The notes beneath the pieces are model-generated. The model made no database searches and was not told the origin of the DNA. It saw nothing but the letters and a program-made list of their open reading frames with translations. Positions 8,129 through 18,358 of a stretch of 33,564 bases of DNA are shown here, one piece after another (positions within the stretch are counted from its first letter, which is position 1; each line of letters starts with the position of its first letter). The stretch lies in assembly GCF_014650995.1 (NCBI RefSeq), contig NZ_BMWA01000005.1:1-33564 (forward strand). Direction: 5' to 3'. The stretch comes from Streptomyces viridiviolaceus (GTDB taxonomy: Bacteria; Actinomycetota; Actinomycetes; Streptomycetales; Streptomycetaceae). Made by a program: the position numbers and the translations under genes.

Positions 8129-8773
8129 GTGAGAATCAGCGGCGACGGTACGGCTGGGGGTGGCCCCGGGAGCAGCCTCGGGGCGAGCGGTCCGTACCCG
8201 CTTCACGGCAGCGCGACCGATCACGCTCCGCAGCGACCGACGGCCGTGCCGAGCAGCGGAGGGGCGACGTCCATGGCGTCCGAGCAGATCGGCTACCGCG
8301 GCCCGACGGCCTGCGCGGCCGCGGGCATCACCTACCGGCAGCTGGACTACTGGGCCCGTACGGGGCTCGTGGAGCCCAGTGTGCGGCCCGCCCACGGGTC
8401 GGGCACCCAGCGCCTCTACAGCTTCCGCGACGTCGTCGTGCTGAAGATCGTCAAACGGTTCCTCGACACGGGCGTGTCGCTGCAGAACATCCGCACCGCC
8501 GTCCAGCACCTGCGGGAGCGCGGCTTCCGCGACCTGGAGCGGATGACGCTGATGAGCGACGGCGCCACGGTCTACGAGTGCACCTCGCCCGACGAGGTGC
8601 ACGCGCTGCTCCAGGGCGGCCAGGGCATCTTCGGGATCGCCGTCGGCGTGGTGTGGCGGGACGTGGAGAGCGCGTTGTCGCAGTTGCACGGGGAACGCAT
8701 CGACACGGGCGAGACCCTGGTCGGCCACAACCCGGCGGACGAGCTGGCGCGGCGGCGGAACCGGGCGGTCTAG
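8129..8773 (+). CDS. MerR-family transcriptional regulator (Rv1830/McdR-like)
   Basis: From GTG 8129 this is a 214-aa protein with a glycine-rich N-terminus (about 1-50) and a MerR HTH (about 55-125: YRGPTACAAAGITYRQLDYW, then GTQRLYSFRDVVVLKIVK). A C-terminal region containing GIFGIAVGVVWRDVE follows. The mycobacterial gene in this position regulates cell-cycle/division-related genes in recent reports. ACGGAGG at 8117-8123 supports GTG 8129. An in-frame GTG at 8051 exists but lies upstream of the predicted -35 element, so it cannot be the start from that promoter. Confidence 0.86.
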   Translation: MRISGDGTAGGGPGSSLGASGPYPLHGSATDHAPQRPTAVPSSGGATSMASEQIGYRGPTACAAAGITYRQLDYWARTGLVEPSVRPAHGSGTQRLYSFRDVVVLKIVKRFLDTGVSLQNIRTAVQHLRERGFRDLERMTLMSDGATVYECTSPDEVHALLQGGQGIFGIAVGVVWRDVESALSQLHGERIDTGETLVGHNPADELARRRNRAV

Positions 8774-8826
8774 GACCCCGGCACGCGAACGGGGCATTGT
8801 CAGTGGCGTAGGGCAGCATCGGAGAT

Positions 8827-10251
8827 GTGAGAACCGCGCCCACGATCCTGCATCTCGACATGGATGCCTTCTTCGCCTCGGTGGAGCAGGCGTCCAAGCC
8901 GAGTCTGCGCGGGAAAGCCGTCGTGGTAGGCGGGCTCGGACCGCGCGGAGTGGTGGCCACGGCCTCGTACGAGGCGCGGGTCTTCGGCGTCCACTCGGCG
9001 ATGCCGATGGGGCAGGCCCGGCGGCTCGTGCCCAACGCCGCGTATCTCGTCCCGCGCTTCGCGTTCTACCGGTCGATCAGCGAGCAGGTGATGCGGCTGT
9101 TGGGGGAGCTGTCGCCGCTGGTGGAGCCGCTCAGCCTGGACGAGGCCTTCGTGGACCTGGAGGCCGGTGGGGCGGCCTGGGACGCGGAGTCGGCCCGCCT
9201 GGCCGGCACGAAGCTGCGCGCGGACATCCGGGCCGTCACCGGCCTGACCGGCTCGGTGGGGCTGGCCGCATCCAAGATGCTCGCCAAGATCGCCTCGGAG
9301 GAGGCCAAGCCCGACGGGCTGGTGCTGATCCGGCCGGGGACGGAGCGGGACATGCTCGCGCCGATGCCGGTCAGGACGCTGCCCGGGGTCGGCCCGGCGA
9401 CGGGGGACCATCTGCGGCGGGCCGGCATCACCACCGTCGGTGAGCTCGCCGAGGCGGGCGAGGACGAGCTCGTACGGCTGCTGGGCAAGGCCCACGGGCA
9501 CGCGCTGTACGCGATGGCGCTGGCCCATGACGAGCGGCCCGTGGTGGCGGAGCGGGAAGCCAAGTCGGTGTCGGTCGAGGACACCTACGACGTGGACATC
9601 CACGACCGGGTGCGGGTGGGCGTGGAGGTGCGGCGGCTGGCCGACCGGTGCGTGCGGCGGCTGCGCGGCTCCGGGCTGTCGGGGCGGACCATCGTGCTCA
9701 AGGTGCGGCGGTACGACTTCTCCACGCTGACGCGTTCCGAGACGCTGCGCGGGCCCACGGACGATCCGGCGGTGGTGCGGGAGGCGGCGGCCCGGCTGCT
9801 GGACTCGGTGGACACCACGGGCGGGGTTCGGCTGCTGGGTGTGGGCGTCAGCGGGCTCGCGGACTACACGCAGGAGGACCTGTTCGCGCAGGCGGCGGGG
9901 GAGCGGGCCGACGAGCACGTCGAGGAGCAGGACACCGAGCCCGTGGAGGAGCGGCAGCAGCCGCCCGCCGAGCGCCGGTGGCCGTCGGGGCACGACGTGC
10001 GGCACACGGAGTACGGACACGGATGGGTGCAGGGCAGCGGCCTGGGCCGGGTCACCGTGCGGTTCGAGACCCCCGACTCCGCGCCGGGCAGGGTACGGAC
10101 CTTCCCGGTCGACGACCCGGACCTCGAGCCGGCGGATCCCCTGCCACTGGTGTCGCCGGAGCCGCGAAGACCCGGCGACGCCGGGCCCGTGGCTCCGGAC
10201 GCCGCAGCGCAGTCCGGTCCGGCGCGGGCGACGCACGCGGGACCGGGGTAG
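8827..10251 (+). CDS. dinP: DNA polymerase IV (Y-family) with extra C-terminal Tudor-like tail
   Basis: This 474-aa translesion DNA polymerase carries the Y-family active site: LDMDAFFASVE near the N-terminus and SLDEAFVD at about residues 104-111. It also has the helix-hairpin-helix thumb (PGVGPATGDHLRRAGI) and a little-finger domain. After an acidic, Q/E-rich linker there is an added segment at about residues 391-440. It begins RHTEYGHGWV and ends RVTVRFE...VRTFPV, a pattern like the UvrD/PcrA C-terminal Tudor domain. The start GTG 8827 has only a close GGAG. No actinobacterial SOS box (GAAC-N4-GTTC) is visible just upstream. Confidence 0.9.
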   Translation: MRTAPTILHLDMDAFFASVEQASKPSLRGKAVVVGGLGPRGVVATASYEARVFGVHSAMPMGQARRLVPNAAYLVPRFAFYRSISEQVMRLLGELSPLVEPLSLDEAFVDLEAGGAAWDAESARLAGTKLRADIRAVTGLTGSVGLAASKMLAKIASEEAKPDGLVLIRPGTERDMLAPMPVRTLPGVGPATGDHLRRAGITTVGELAEAGEDELVRLLGKAHGHALYAMALAHDERPVVAEREAKSVSVEDTYDVDIHDRVRVGVEVRRLADRCVRRLRGSGLSGRTIVLKVRRYDFSTLTRSETLRGPTDDPAVVREAAARLLDSVDTTGGVRLLGVGVSGLADYTQEDLFAQAAGERADEHVEEQDTEPVEERQQPPAERRWPSGHDVRHTEYGHGWVQGSGLGRVTVRFETPDSAPGRVRTFPVDDPDLEPADPLPLVSPEPRRPGDAGPVAPDAAAQSGPARATHAGPG

Positions 10252-10324
10252 CGCCGCCGTCGTGGCGGGCCGAGGCGGTCCGCCGAGCGCCGCCCGGTGG
10301 CAGGTGTGCCCCGGGGTCGGACGG

Positions 10325-10696
10325 TCAGCTCTCCTCCTTGCCCGCCAGCTTGCCGAAGTCGCGGTCGGGGAGCGGGGGAGGGGCGGCCACGTCGAGACCG
10401 TAGTGGTGGTAGAGCTGCAGTTCCTGTTCCGGTGAGAGGTGACGGCCGACGCCGAAGTCGGGAGCCTCCTTGATCAGCGCCCGGTCGAAGGGCACCCGCA
10501 GGGCGCCGTCGACCAGCTCGCTGGGCTCCAGCGGCACGAAGGCGTCCCTGCTGAACAGTCCGGTGCGTATCGCCGCCCACTCGGGCACGCCGGTGGCGTC
10601 GTCGAGGTAGACCTCGTCGATGGTGCCGATCCTGGTGCCGTTGCGGTCGAACGCCTTGCGGCCGATCAGGTTGCGCGGATCGATGTCGGAACGCAC
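10325..10696 (-). CDS. PRC-barrel domain protein
   Basis: This 123-aa protein has an N-terminal PRC-barrel (about residues 4-75: LIGRKAFDRNGTRIGTIDEV, then GLFSRDAFVPL) and a short C-terminal tail rich in charged residues. PRC-barrels occur in RimM and photosynthetic reaction centre H subunits. Stand-alone actinobacterial copies have no established function. GTG 10696 is preceded on the minus strand by GGAGGG. It is convergent with the polymerase gene and divergent from the glycine riboswitch. Confidence 0.82.
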   Translation of the reverse strand: MRSDIDPRNLIGRKAFDRNGTRIGTIDEVYLDDATGVPEWAAIRTGLFSRDAFVPLEPSELVDGALRVPFDRALIKEAPDFGVGRHLSPEQELQLYHHYGLDVAAPPPLPDRDFGKLAGKEES

Positions 10697-10811
10697 GGGC
10701 CCTCCACTTGGTCGCAAACCATCCGTAAGCACTACAAAAGAGCACAATCGTGCGCGCGGCCACTCGAAGGCCGGGGCGTTGACCTCGCTGGTACGCTGGC
10801 AAGCGGCTGCT

Positions 10812-11016
10812 GACCCCGTGCGGGAGAGTCCTCCGGGCAACATCCGGAGGCGCCGAAGGAGCAAATCCTCCCCGGAATCTCTCAGGCCCACGTACCGCAC
10901 GGACGAGGTCACTCTGGAAAGCAGGGCGGGTGTCGACGGCTTCCGCTCTCACCGACGGTGAAAGCCGGAAGCCTTATGGGCGCTCCGGTGAAGCTCTCAG
11001 GTCGAGATGACAGAGG
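10812..11016 (+). ncRNA. Tandem glycine riboswitch controlling gcvP
   Basis: Two glycine aptamers lie in tandem. Aptamer 1 is closed by CCGTGCGG (10816-10823) pairing with CCGCACGG (10895-10902). It contains GGGAGAG, GCCGAAGGAGCAA and CTCTCAGGC. Aptamer 2 is closed by CTCTG (10912-10916) and CAGAG (11011-11015). It contains GGAAAGC, CACCGACGGTGAAAGCC and GCTCTCAGG. These are the hallmark conserved segments of the class. The gene starts 69 nt downstream and encodes glycine dehydrogenase, so glycine should activate its own degradation. A TTGACC at 10779-10784 and TACGCT at 10792-10797 lie upstream, but their spacing does not make one good promoter. Confidence 0.95.
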
Positions 11017-11084
11017 GGGAGGCCGTCCGGGTACCCGTGCCGTGGTGCCCCTCGCAGGTCGCGTCAGACCAGGAGGCCTCCGCA

Positions 11085-13970
<2,886 letters not shown>

Positions 13971-13987
13971 GCGAGCCGATGTCGAAC

Positions 13988-14012
13988 GCCCCGCCCGGGT
14001 TCCGGGCGGGGC
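13988..14012. terminator. Bidirectional terminator between gcvP and mop
   Basis: A perfect 11-bp stem (GCCCCGCCCGG at 13988-13998, complement at 14002-14012) has a GTT loop. It lies 17 nt after gcvP and 5 nt from the end of the convergent mop gene, so it can serve both. Confidence 0.85.
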
Positions 14013-14017
14013 TTCGG

Positions 14018-14443
14018 CTATGGCAGATCCGTGGCCAGCGCGACCTCGGTCGCCTTGATCAGCACGACGACATCGGAGCCCACGAAGATGCCCAGGTCGC
14101 CGGCCGCGTCCTTCGTGATCGCGGCGGTGAGTTCGCCGCCGTCCACGGTGACCTTGACGATCACCATGGCTTCGCCGAGCGCGAGCCGGGTGACCGTGCC
14201 GGGCAGCTGGTTGCGGATCGACAGGCCCTCGATGCGGCCGGTGGCGAGGGAGACCTCCGTCGACTTCACCAGTGCGCTCACCGGGGAGCCCGGGGCGAGG
14301 CCGAGTTGTTCGACGGCCTCCAGGGTGATGGCCGCCGTGAGGTCCTGGCCGCCGGTCAGCCGGACTTTCACGGTCGCCATGACTTCGCCGCGGTGCACCT
14401 CGGTGACGGTGCCGGGAAGCTGATTGCGGATGCTCAGGGTCAT
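14018..14443 (-). CDS. Two-domain molybdate-binding Mop protein (molbindin)
   Basis: This 141-aa protein consists of two Mop/TOBE domains of about 68 residues. Each begins LSIRNQLPGTVT and has a TAAIT segment and a K(S/A)TEV(S/A)LAT end. Mop domains bind molybdate at subunit interfaces; di-Mop proteins buffer or store it. The two copies share near-identical DNA at their start, so they come from an internal duplication. It is the last gene of the minus-strand molybdate operon, 28 bp after modC. ATG 14443 lies where the first repeat begins. Confidence 0.9.
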   Translation of the reverse strand: MTLSIRNQLPGTVTEVHRGEVMATVKVRLTGGQDLTAAITLEAVEQLGLAPGSPVSALVKSTEVSLATGRIEGLSIRNQLPGTVTRLALGEAMVIVKVTVDGGELTAAITKDAAGDLGIFVGSDVVVLIKATEVALATDLP

Positions 14444-14471
14444 GGCCCCTCACCGTAGTGCGGGAGGCGGT

Positions 14472-15563
14472 TCAGGCCGGGTATGCGTGTGTTTGCGTCG
14501 CTTTCACCGTCGCCCAAACCGGTGCACCGGGGTGCAGGTCGAGCTCGGCGGCCGCGACCGTGGTGAGGTCGGCGGCGAGGGGCAGTTCGCCCGTGAGGCC
14601 GGCGCGGATCTGGTCGCCGTGCGTCTCGAGCCCTGCGACCTCGCAGCGCCACAGGTTGCGGGCGCTGGCGCCCGTGGGGCGGTCCCGGAAGAGGGTGACC
14701 GCGGCGGGCGGGAATGCCACGAACACCGGCCCCGACAACTCCTCCGTCGTGGCGATCGTGGGCCCGGCCTCGAGCCGTACCGTGTGCCCGTCGGCGTGCC
14801 CCCGGTAGAGGTTCAGTCCGACCAGTTGGGCGATGTAGTCCGTGCGGGGGCGGCGGGCGATGTCGGCGGGGCCGCCCTCCTGGACGACCCGGCCGTGTTC
14901 GACGACGACCAGCCGGTCGGCCAGCACCATGGCGTCCAGCGGGTCGTGCGTGACCAGTACGGCGACGGCCTCGAACTCGGCCAGGTGGCGACGGAGCTGG
15001 GCGCGTACCTCCAGCCGCGTGCGGGCGTCCAGCGCGGCCAGGGGCTCGTCCAGGAGCAGCAGCCGGGGCCTGGTGGCCAGGGCGCGGGCGAGGGCGACGC
15101 GCTGGGCCTGACCGCCGGACAGGCGGCGCGGCTTGGCGCCGGTGTGCTCGGCCAGGCCCATGCGGTCCAGCCACTCGGCGGCCTGGGCCCGGGCCTCCGC
15201 CTTGGACACGCCCCGGCAGCGCGGTCCGAAGGCCACGTTGTCGAGCGCGGTCAGGTGCGGGAAGAGGAGGTAGTCCTGGAAGACCACGCCGACCGGGCGG
15301 GACTCGGGCGGCGTACGGTCCAGGCGGACGCCGTCCAGGCGCAGCCGGCCGTCCGTGAGCGGGAGGAGACCGGCGAGTGCGCGCAGGGCGGTGGTCTTGC
15401 CGGCGCCGTTGGGACCGAGCAGGGCGACGACGTCACCGGGCGCGGCGGTCAGCGCGACGTCCAGCCGGAAGCTGCCGCGGTCCACGACGAGACGGGCGTC
15501 GAGACCTTCGTCGCGCGTCTCGGGCGCGGTGCGGCCGGGTGCGGTGTCGTCGAGGTCGGTCAT
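14472..15563 (-). CDS. modC: Molybdate ABC transporter ATP-binding protein
   Basis: This 363-aa ATPase of the molybdate importer has Walker A GPNGAGKTT (residues 50-58), Q-loop Q96, the signature LSGGQAQR (148-155), Walker B LLLLDEP (168-174) and a C-terminal TOBE domain (about 285-360: VGLNLYRGHADG, then ATVKATQTHAYPA). ATG 15563 gives a normal ModC length. In-frame ATG 15581 and ATG 15677 would add a proline/arginine-rich, unconserved-looking tail but would close the gap to modB. The specificity for molybdate comes from TOBE and from the neighbours modA, modB and mop. Confidence 0.88.
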   Translation of the reverse strand: MTDLDDTAPGRTAPETRDEGLDARLVVDRGSFRLDVALTAAPGDVVALLGPNGAGKTTALRALAGLLPLTDGRLRLDGVRLDRTPPESRPVGVVFQDYLLFPHLTALDNVAFGPRCRGVSKAEARAQAAEWLDRMGLAEHTGAKPRRLSGGQAQRVALARALATRPRLLLLDEPLAALDARTRLEVRAQLRRHLAEFEAVAVLVTHDPLDAMVLADRLVVVEHGRVVQEGGPADIARRPRTDYIAQLVGLNLYRGHADGHTVRLEAGPTIATTEELSGPVFVAFPPAAVTLFRDRPTGASARNLWRCEVAGLETHGDQIRAGLTGELPLAADLTTVAAAELDLHPGAPVWATVKATQTHAYPA

Positions 15564-15699
15564 GAAGGGATCGTCCACCATCGGGGGTCGGCGCGTCGGG
15601 GCGTCGGGGAGTGTCGGGGGCCGGGGAGGCAGGGCTGGGAGCGTCGTGTGTCGGCGGGGCCCGGAGGTCTGGGCCATGGTGTCCCGGGGCGCCGGCGGT

Positions 15700-16551
15700 C
15701 TAGGAGGCCGTCATCCAGCGGTCCCGCAGACCGGCCAGGACGGCGATGGAGACGGCCAGCAGGACCAGGCTGAGGGCGATGGCCGCCGCGGGGTCGTTCT
15801 GCAGGGCCAGGTAGACCGCGAGCGGCATGGTCTGCGTACGGCCCGGGAAGTTGCCCGCGAACGTGATGGTCGCCCCGAACTCGCCCAGCGCCCGTGCCCA
15901 GGCCAGGACCGCGCCCGCCGCGATGCCCGGCGCGATCAGCGGCAGGGTGACGCGACGGAACGCGGTGAACCGCGAGGCGCCCAACGTCGTGGCGGCCTCC
16001 TCGTAGCGCGGGTCGGCGGCCCGCAGCGTGCCCTCCACGCTGATCACGAGGAACGGCATCGCCACGAACGTCTCCGCGAGGACGACGCCCGTCGTGGTGA
16101 ACGGCAGTGTGATCCCGAACCAGGAGTCCAGCCACTGCCCGACGACCCCGTTGCGGCCGAACGCGAGCAGGAGCGCGACGCCGCCCACCACCGGCGGCAG
16201 GACGAGCGGCAGCGTCACCAGGGCGCGCACCAGGCCCCGGCCGGGGAACTCGGTACGGGCCAGCAGCCAGGCCAGCGGAACGCCGACGAGCAGGCTCAGC
16301 AAGGTCGCCGACGTGGCGCACACCAGCGACAGTCTGAGGGCCTGCCACACCTCGGCGCTGGTCAGCTGTTCGGGCAGGTCGCGCCACGGGGCCCGCACCA
16401 GCAGGGCGATCAGCGGCAGCAGCAGGAAGGCCAGGCCGACCAGGGCGGGGAGCAGCAGCGGCACCGGTACCGTGCGGGTGCCCCCGCGGAGGCGGGCGCG
16501 CCGCGGCCCGCCGTCCACGGTGCCGGTCGGGGTCCGGGTGGACTTCGTCAC
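15700..16551 (-). CDS. modB: Molybdate ABC transporter permease
   Basis: This 283-aa integral membrane protein has five to six hydrophobic helices and the ABC permease EAA loop (EEAATTLGASRFTAFRRVTLP), which docks on the ATPase. It carries the typical ModB sequence LLLAFGRNGVVGQWLDSWFG. GTG 16551 overlaps the modA stop by 4 bp. A longer basic N-terminus (TKSTRTPTGTVDGGPRRARL) precedes the first helix. Confidence 0.9.
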   Translation of the reverse strand: MTKSTRTPTGTVDGGPRRARLRGGTRTVPVPLLLPALVGLAFLLLPLIALLVRAPWRDLPEQLTSAEVWQALRLSLVCATSATLLSLLVGVPLAWLLARTEFPGRGLVRALVTLPLVLPPVVGGVALLLAFGRNGVVGQWLDSWFGITLPFTTTGVVLAETFVAMPFLVISVEGTLRAADPRYEEAATTLGASRFTAFRRVTLPLIAPGIAAGAVLAWARALGEFGATITFAGNFPGRTQTMPLAVYLALQNDPAAAIALSLVLLAVSIAVLAGLRDRWMTAS

Positions 16552-17390
16552 GGCTTGCGGAATCCGGCCTCGGTGAGCACCTTCTGGCCCTCGGCGGACT
16601 TCACCAGGTCGATGAAGGCCTTCGCCCCGTCGGCGTTGGGCGCGTCCCTGAGCAGGGCGATCGGGTAGTCGTTGACGGCCTCGGCCGCTTCGGGGAAGTC
16701 CACGCCCTCGACCTTGTCACCGGCGGCCCTGACGTCGGTCTGGTAGACGACGGCGGCGTCGGCCTCCTTCAGTTCGACCTTCGTCAGGGCGCTCTTGACG
16801 TCCTGCTCGTACGACACCGGGGTGAGCTTCAGGCCGCTGCTCTGCAGGGCCTTCTGGGCGGCGGCGCCGCACGGCACGGTCTTGTCGCACAGGACGACCT
16901 TCAGACCGGACCTGGTGAGGTCCTTCAACGAGGAGATCCTGTCCGGGTTGCCCGGCAGCGTGGCGATCTCCAACTGGTTGCGGACGAAGGTGGCAGGCGT
17001 CCCGGCCGTGTCGCCGGCGTCCGTGACGATCTTCATGGTCTTGCCGCTGGCGGCGGCGAAGACGTCCGCCGGGGCGCCGCTGGTGATGCTGGCGGCGAGG
17101 GTGTCGCTGCCGCTGAAGTTGAAGGCGACCTCTGTGCCCGGGTGCCGCTCCTCGAACTCCTTGCCGAGCGCGGTGAAGCTCTCCTTGAGCGAGGCGGCGG
17201 CGAAGACGGTCACCGTGCCGGAGAGCTTGCCGGACGAAGAGGCCGAGGAACCGGCGTCACCGGTGCCCGAACCGGAGTCCGCGTCGGGCGAGGAGCAGGC
17301 GCTGAGGGCCAGCAGGGCGGCGGCTCCCGTGCCGGCCACCCGCAGGGCACGGCGGGCACGGCGGGTCCCTCGCACGGAACGGGTCGTCAC
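16548..17390 (-). CDS. modA: Molybdate-binding lipoprotein
   Basis: This 280-aa substrate-binding lipoprotein has an arginine-rich n-region, a hydrophobic stretch and the lipobox LSAC, then a serine/glycine linker. The mature domain has typical ModA features: VTVFAAASLKESFTALG, FNFSGSDTLAASITSGAPADVFAAAS and a C-terminal AKAFIDLVKSAEGQKVL. It captures molybdate (or tungstate) outside the cell for ModBC. GTG 17390 is preceded by GAGGGAG with 7-8 nt spacing. A longer in-frame start at 17579 is rejected because it lacks a signal peptide at its N-terminus. Confidence 0.92.
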   Translation of the reverse strand: MTTRSVRGTRRARRALRVAGTGAAALLALSACSSPDADSGSGTGDAGSSASSSGKLSGTVTVFAAASLKESFTALGKEFEERHPGTEVAFNFSGSDTLAASITSGAPADVFAAASGKTMKIVTDAGDTAGTPATFVRNQLEIATLPGNPDRISSLKDLTRSGLKVVLCDKTVPCGAAAQKALQSSGLKLTPVSYEQDVKSALTKVELKEADAAVVYQTDVRAAGDKVEGVDFPEAAEAVNDYPIALLRDAPNADGAKAFIDLVKSAEGQKVLTEAGFRKP

Positions 17391-17456
17391 GGGCCAACTC
17401 CCTCTGTGGTCTGGTGGGAGCCCGACAGGTCCGCCCCCCGTCCGTTCCGGGCCTGG

Positions 17457-17495
17457 CGGACGGTTCCGTCCGGCTCCTCCGATGCGCCGATCATA
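17457..17495 (-). promoter_or_regulatory. Putative mod operon promoter and leader hairpin
   Basis: On the minus strand a TATGAT -10 hexamer (17490-17495) predicts a leader of about 90 nt before modA. Just downstream the leader holds a perfect 7-bp inverted repeat (CGGACGG / CCGTCCG, 17457-17463 and 17466-17472). No good -35 is visible, which would fit an activated promoter. The binding protein could be the adjacent HTH-Mop protein. Confidence 0.4.
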
Positions 17496-17566
17496 CTTCC
17501 GCATCTGCGAGGCGTAAGTCTCCTGTCGTATCGCATGAGCGAGCCTCAGGGCGGATAGAGGGCGCA

Positions 17567-17580
17567 TGTGCGTTCGCACA
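17567..17580 (-). terminator. Small hairpin after the HTH-Mop gene
   Basis: TGTGCG and CGCACA (17567-17572, 17575-17580) flank TT just beyond the HTH-Mop stop codon. The 6-bp stem has a tight loop and would be a weak terminator, so some read-through into modA is possible. Confidence 0.3.
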
Positions 17581-17589
17581 GAAGCCCGC

Positions 17590-17985
17590 TCAGGTGCGGT
17601 CGATATGGACGTTCGTCGACTTCACGCGGGCGGTGGCCTCCATGCCGACCTCCAGACCGAGGTCCTCGACGGCCTCCCGGGTCAGCAGGGAGACGAGGCG
17701 GTGGGGGCCGGCCTGGATCTCGACCTGGGCGGCGACGTCGCCGAGCTTGATCGCGGTCACGATCCCGGGGAAGGCGTTGCGCACCGAGGTGTACGGGGCA
17801 TCCTCGTCGCCGGCGCCGGACCGGGCCAGCTCGACCGAGAACGCCGCCAGGTCCCGCCCGTGGATGAGCCGGCGTCCGCCCTCGTCGCGGTGGGTGGTGA
17901 TCCGGCCCGCGTCCGCCCAGCGGCGCGCGGTGTCGGGGCTGACGCCGAGCAGCCGCGCCGCCTGGCCGATGGTGTAGGACTGCAT
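17590..17985 (-). CDS. HTH-Mop (TOBE) molybdate-responsive regulator candidate
   Basis: This 131-aa protein joins an N-terminal MerR/excisionase-like HTH (about 1-50: YTIGQAARLLGVSPDTARRW) to a single C-terminal Mop/TOBE domain (about 66-130: RNAFPGIVTAIKLGDVAAQV, then ARVKSTNVHIDRT). The architecture is that of a small ModE-like sensor in which the Mop domain senses molybdate. It stands directly upstream of modABC-mop, in the same direction, with a 199-bp gap holding a promoter-like element. ATG 17985 has no ribosome-binding site. TATCGT lies about 7 nt upstream, suggesting a leaderless mRNA. Confidence 0.85.
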   Translation of the reverse strand: MQSYTIGQAARLLGVSPDTARRWADAGRITTHRDEGGRRLIHGRDLAAFSVELARSGAGDEDAPYTSVRNAFPGIVTAIKLGDVAAQVEIQAGPHRLVSLLTREAVEDLGLEVGMEATARVKSTNVHIDRT

Positions 17986-18147
17986 GCCGGTCACGATAGG
18001 GGGCGGCCGGGGGGTGGCGGACGCGGGGCCGCGCGGACGCGCGGAGGGCACGACACGGGCCCCGGGCAGGGCGGTGTCCGACCTGGCGCCGGAGGTGGCA
18101 TTTCCCCGCTGGCGGTCGGTTGACGGCGGAACGTTCGCAAGCGTGGC

Positions 18148-18158
18148 CGAAACTTTCG
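18148..18158. promoter_or_regulatory. Upstream operator CGAAACTTTCG (copy 1)
   Basis: A perfect 11-bp palindrome, identical to the core of copy 2 at 18295-18305. It lies about 76 bp above the -35 element of the sugar-importer promoter. The same element is known from Streptomyces xylanase and xylobiose-uptake promoters, where LacI-type repressors bind. Confidence 0.7.
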
Positions 18159-18233
18159 CCCCTCCGGAGTGCCGGGAACGGGAGGGCCCCCTCGTCCAGT
18201 GCGGCCGGGCGAAGATTCATCGTGCGCAAAGGG

Positions 18234-18263
18234 TTGCCACCGTTTGGGGCCTGTCTCTAGGGT
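18234..18263 (+). promoter_or_regulatory. Promoter of the sugar ABC importer
   Basis: TTGCCA at 18234-18239 and TAGGGT at 18258-18263 are separated by 18 bp, a good Streptomyces vegetative promoter. Transcription would start near 18270, leaving a leader of about 90 nt that contains operator copy 2. Confidence 0.65.
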
Positions 18264-18292
18264 GCGGCAGCAACGCAGCTTTCTGGATTCTG

Positions 18293-18307
18293 TCCGAAAC
18301 TTTCGGA
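18293..18307. promoter_or_regulatory. Downstream operator TCCGAAACTTTCGGA (copy 2)
   Basis: A perfect 15-bp palindrome with 7-bp arms around a central C at 18300, located about 25-35 nt after the predicted transcription start. Its position suits a repressor roadblock. The distance to the centre of copy 1 (18153) is 147 bp, close to 14 helical turns, which would allow DNA looping. Confidence 0.75.
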
Positions 18308-18358
18308 TCGTTCGCTGGACAGGCGTGCACACGCCGTCCCGTACTCAAGGAGCGCATG

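Noticed and set aside
8774..8830. SOS (LexA) box for DNA polymerase IV
   Set aside because: No GAAC-N4-GTTC-type palindrome was found in the short upstream region.
10252..10324. Terminator between dinP and the PRC-barrel gene
   Set aside because: Only a 5-bp GGCGG-T-CCGCC palindrome is visible, too small to call.
11007..11084. In-frame ATG for gcvP at 11007
   Set aside because: Lies inside aptamer 2 of the riboswitch; ATG 11085 has an ideal AGGAGG and matches the family N-terminus.
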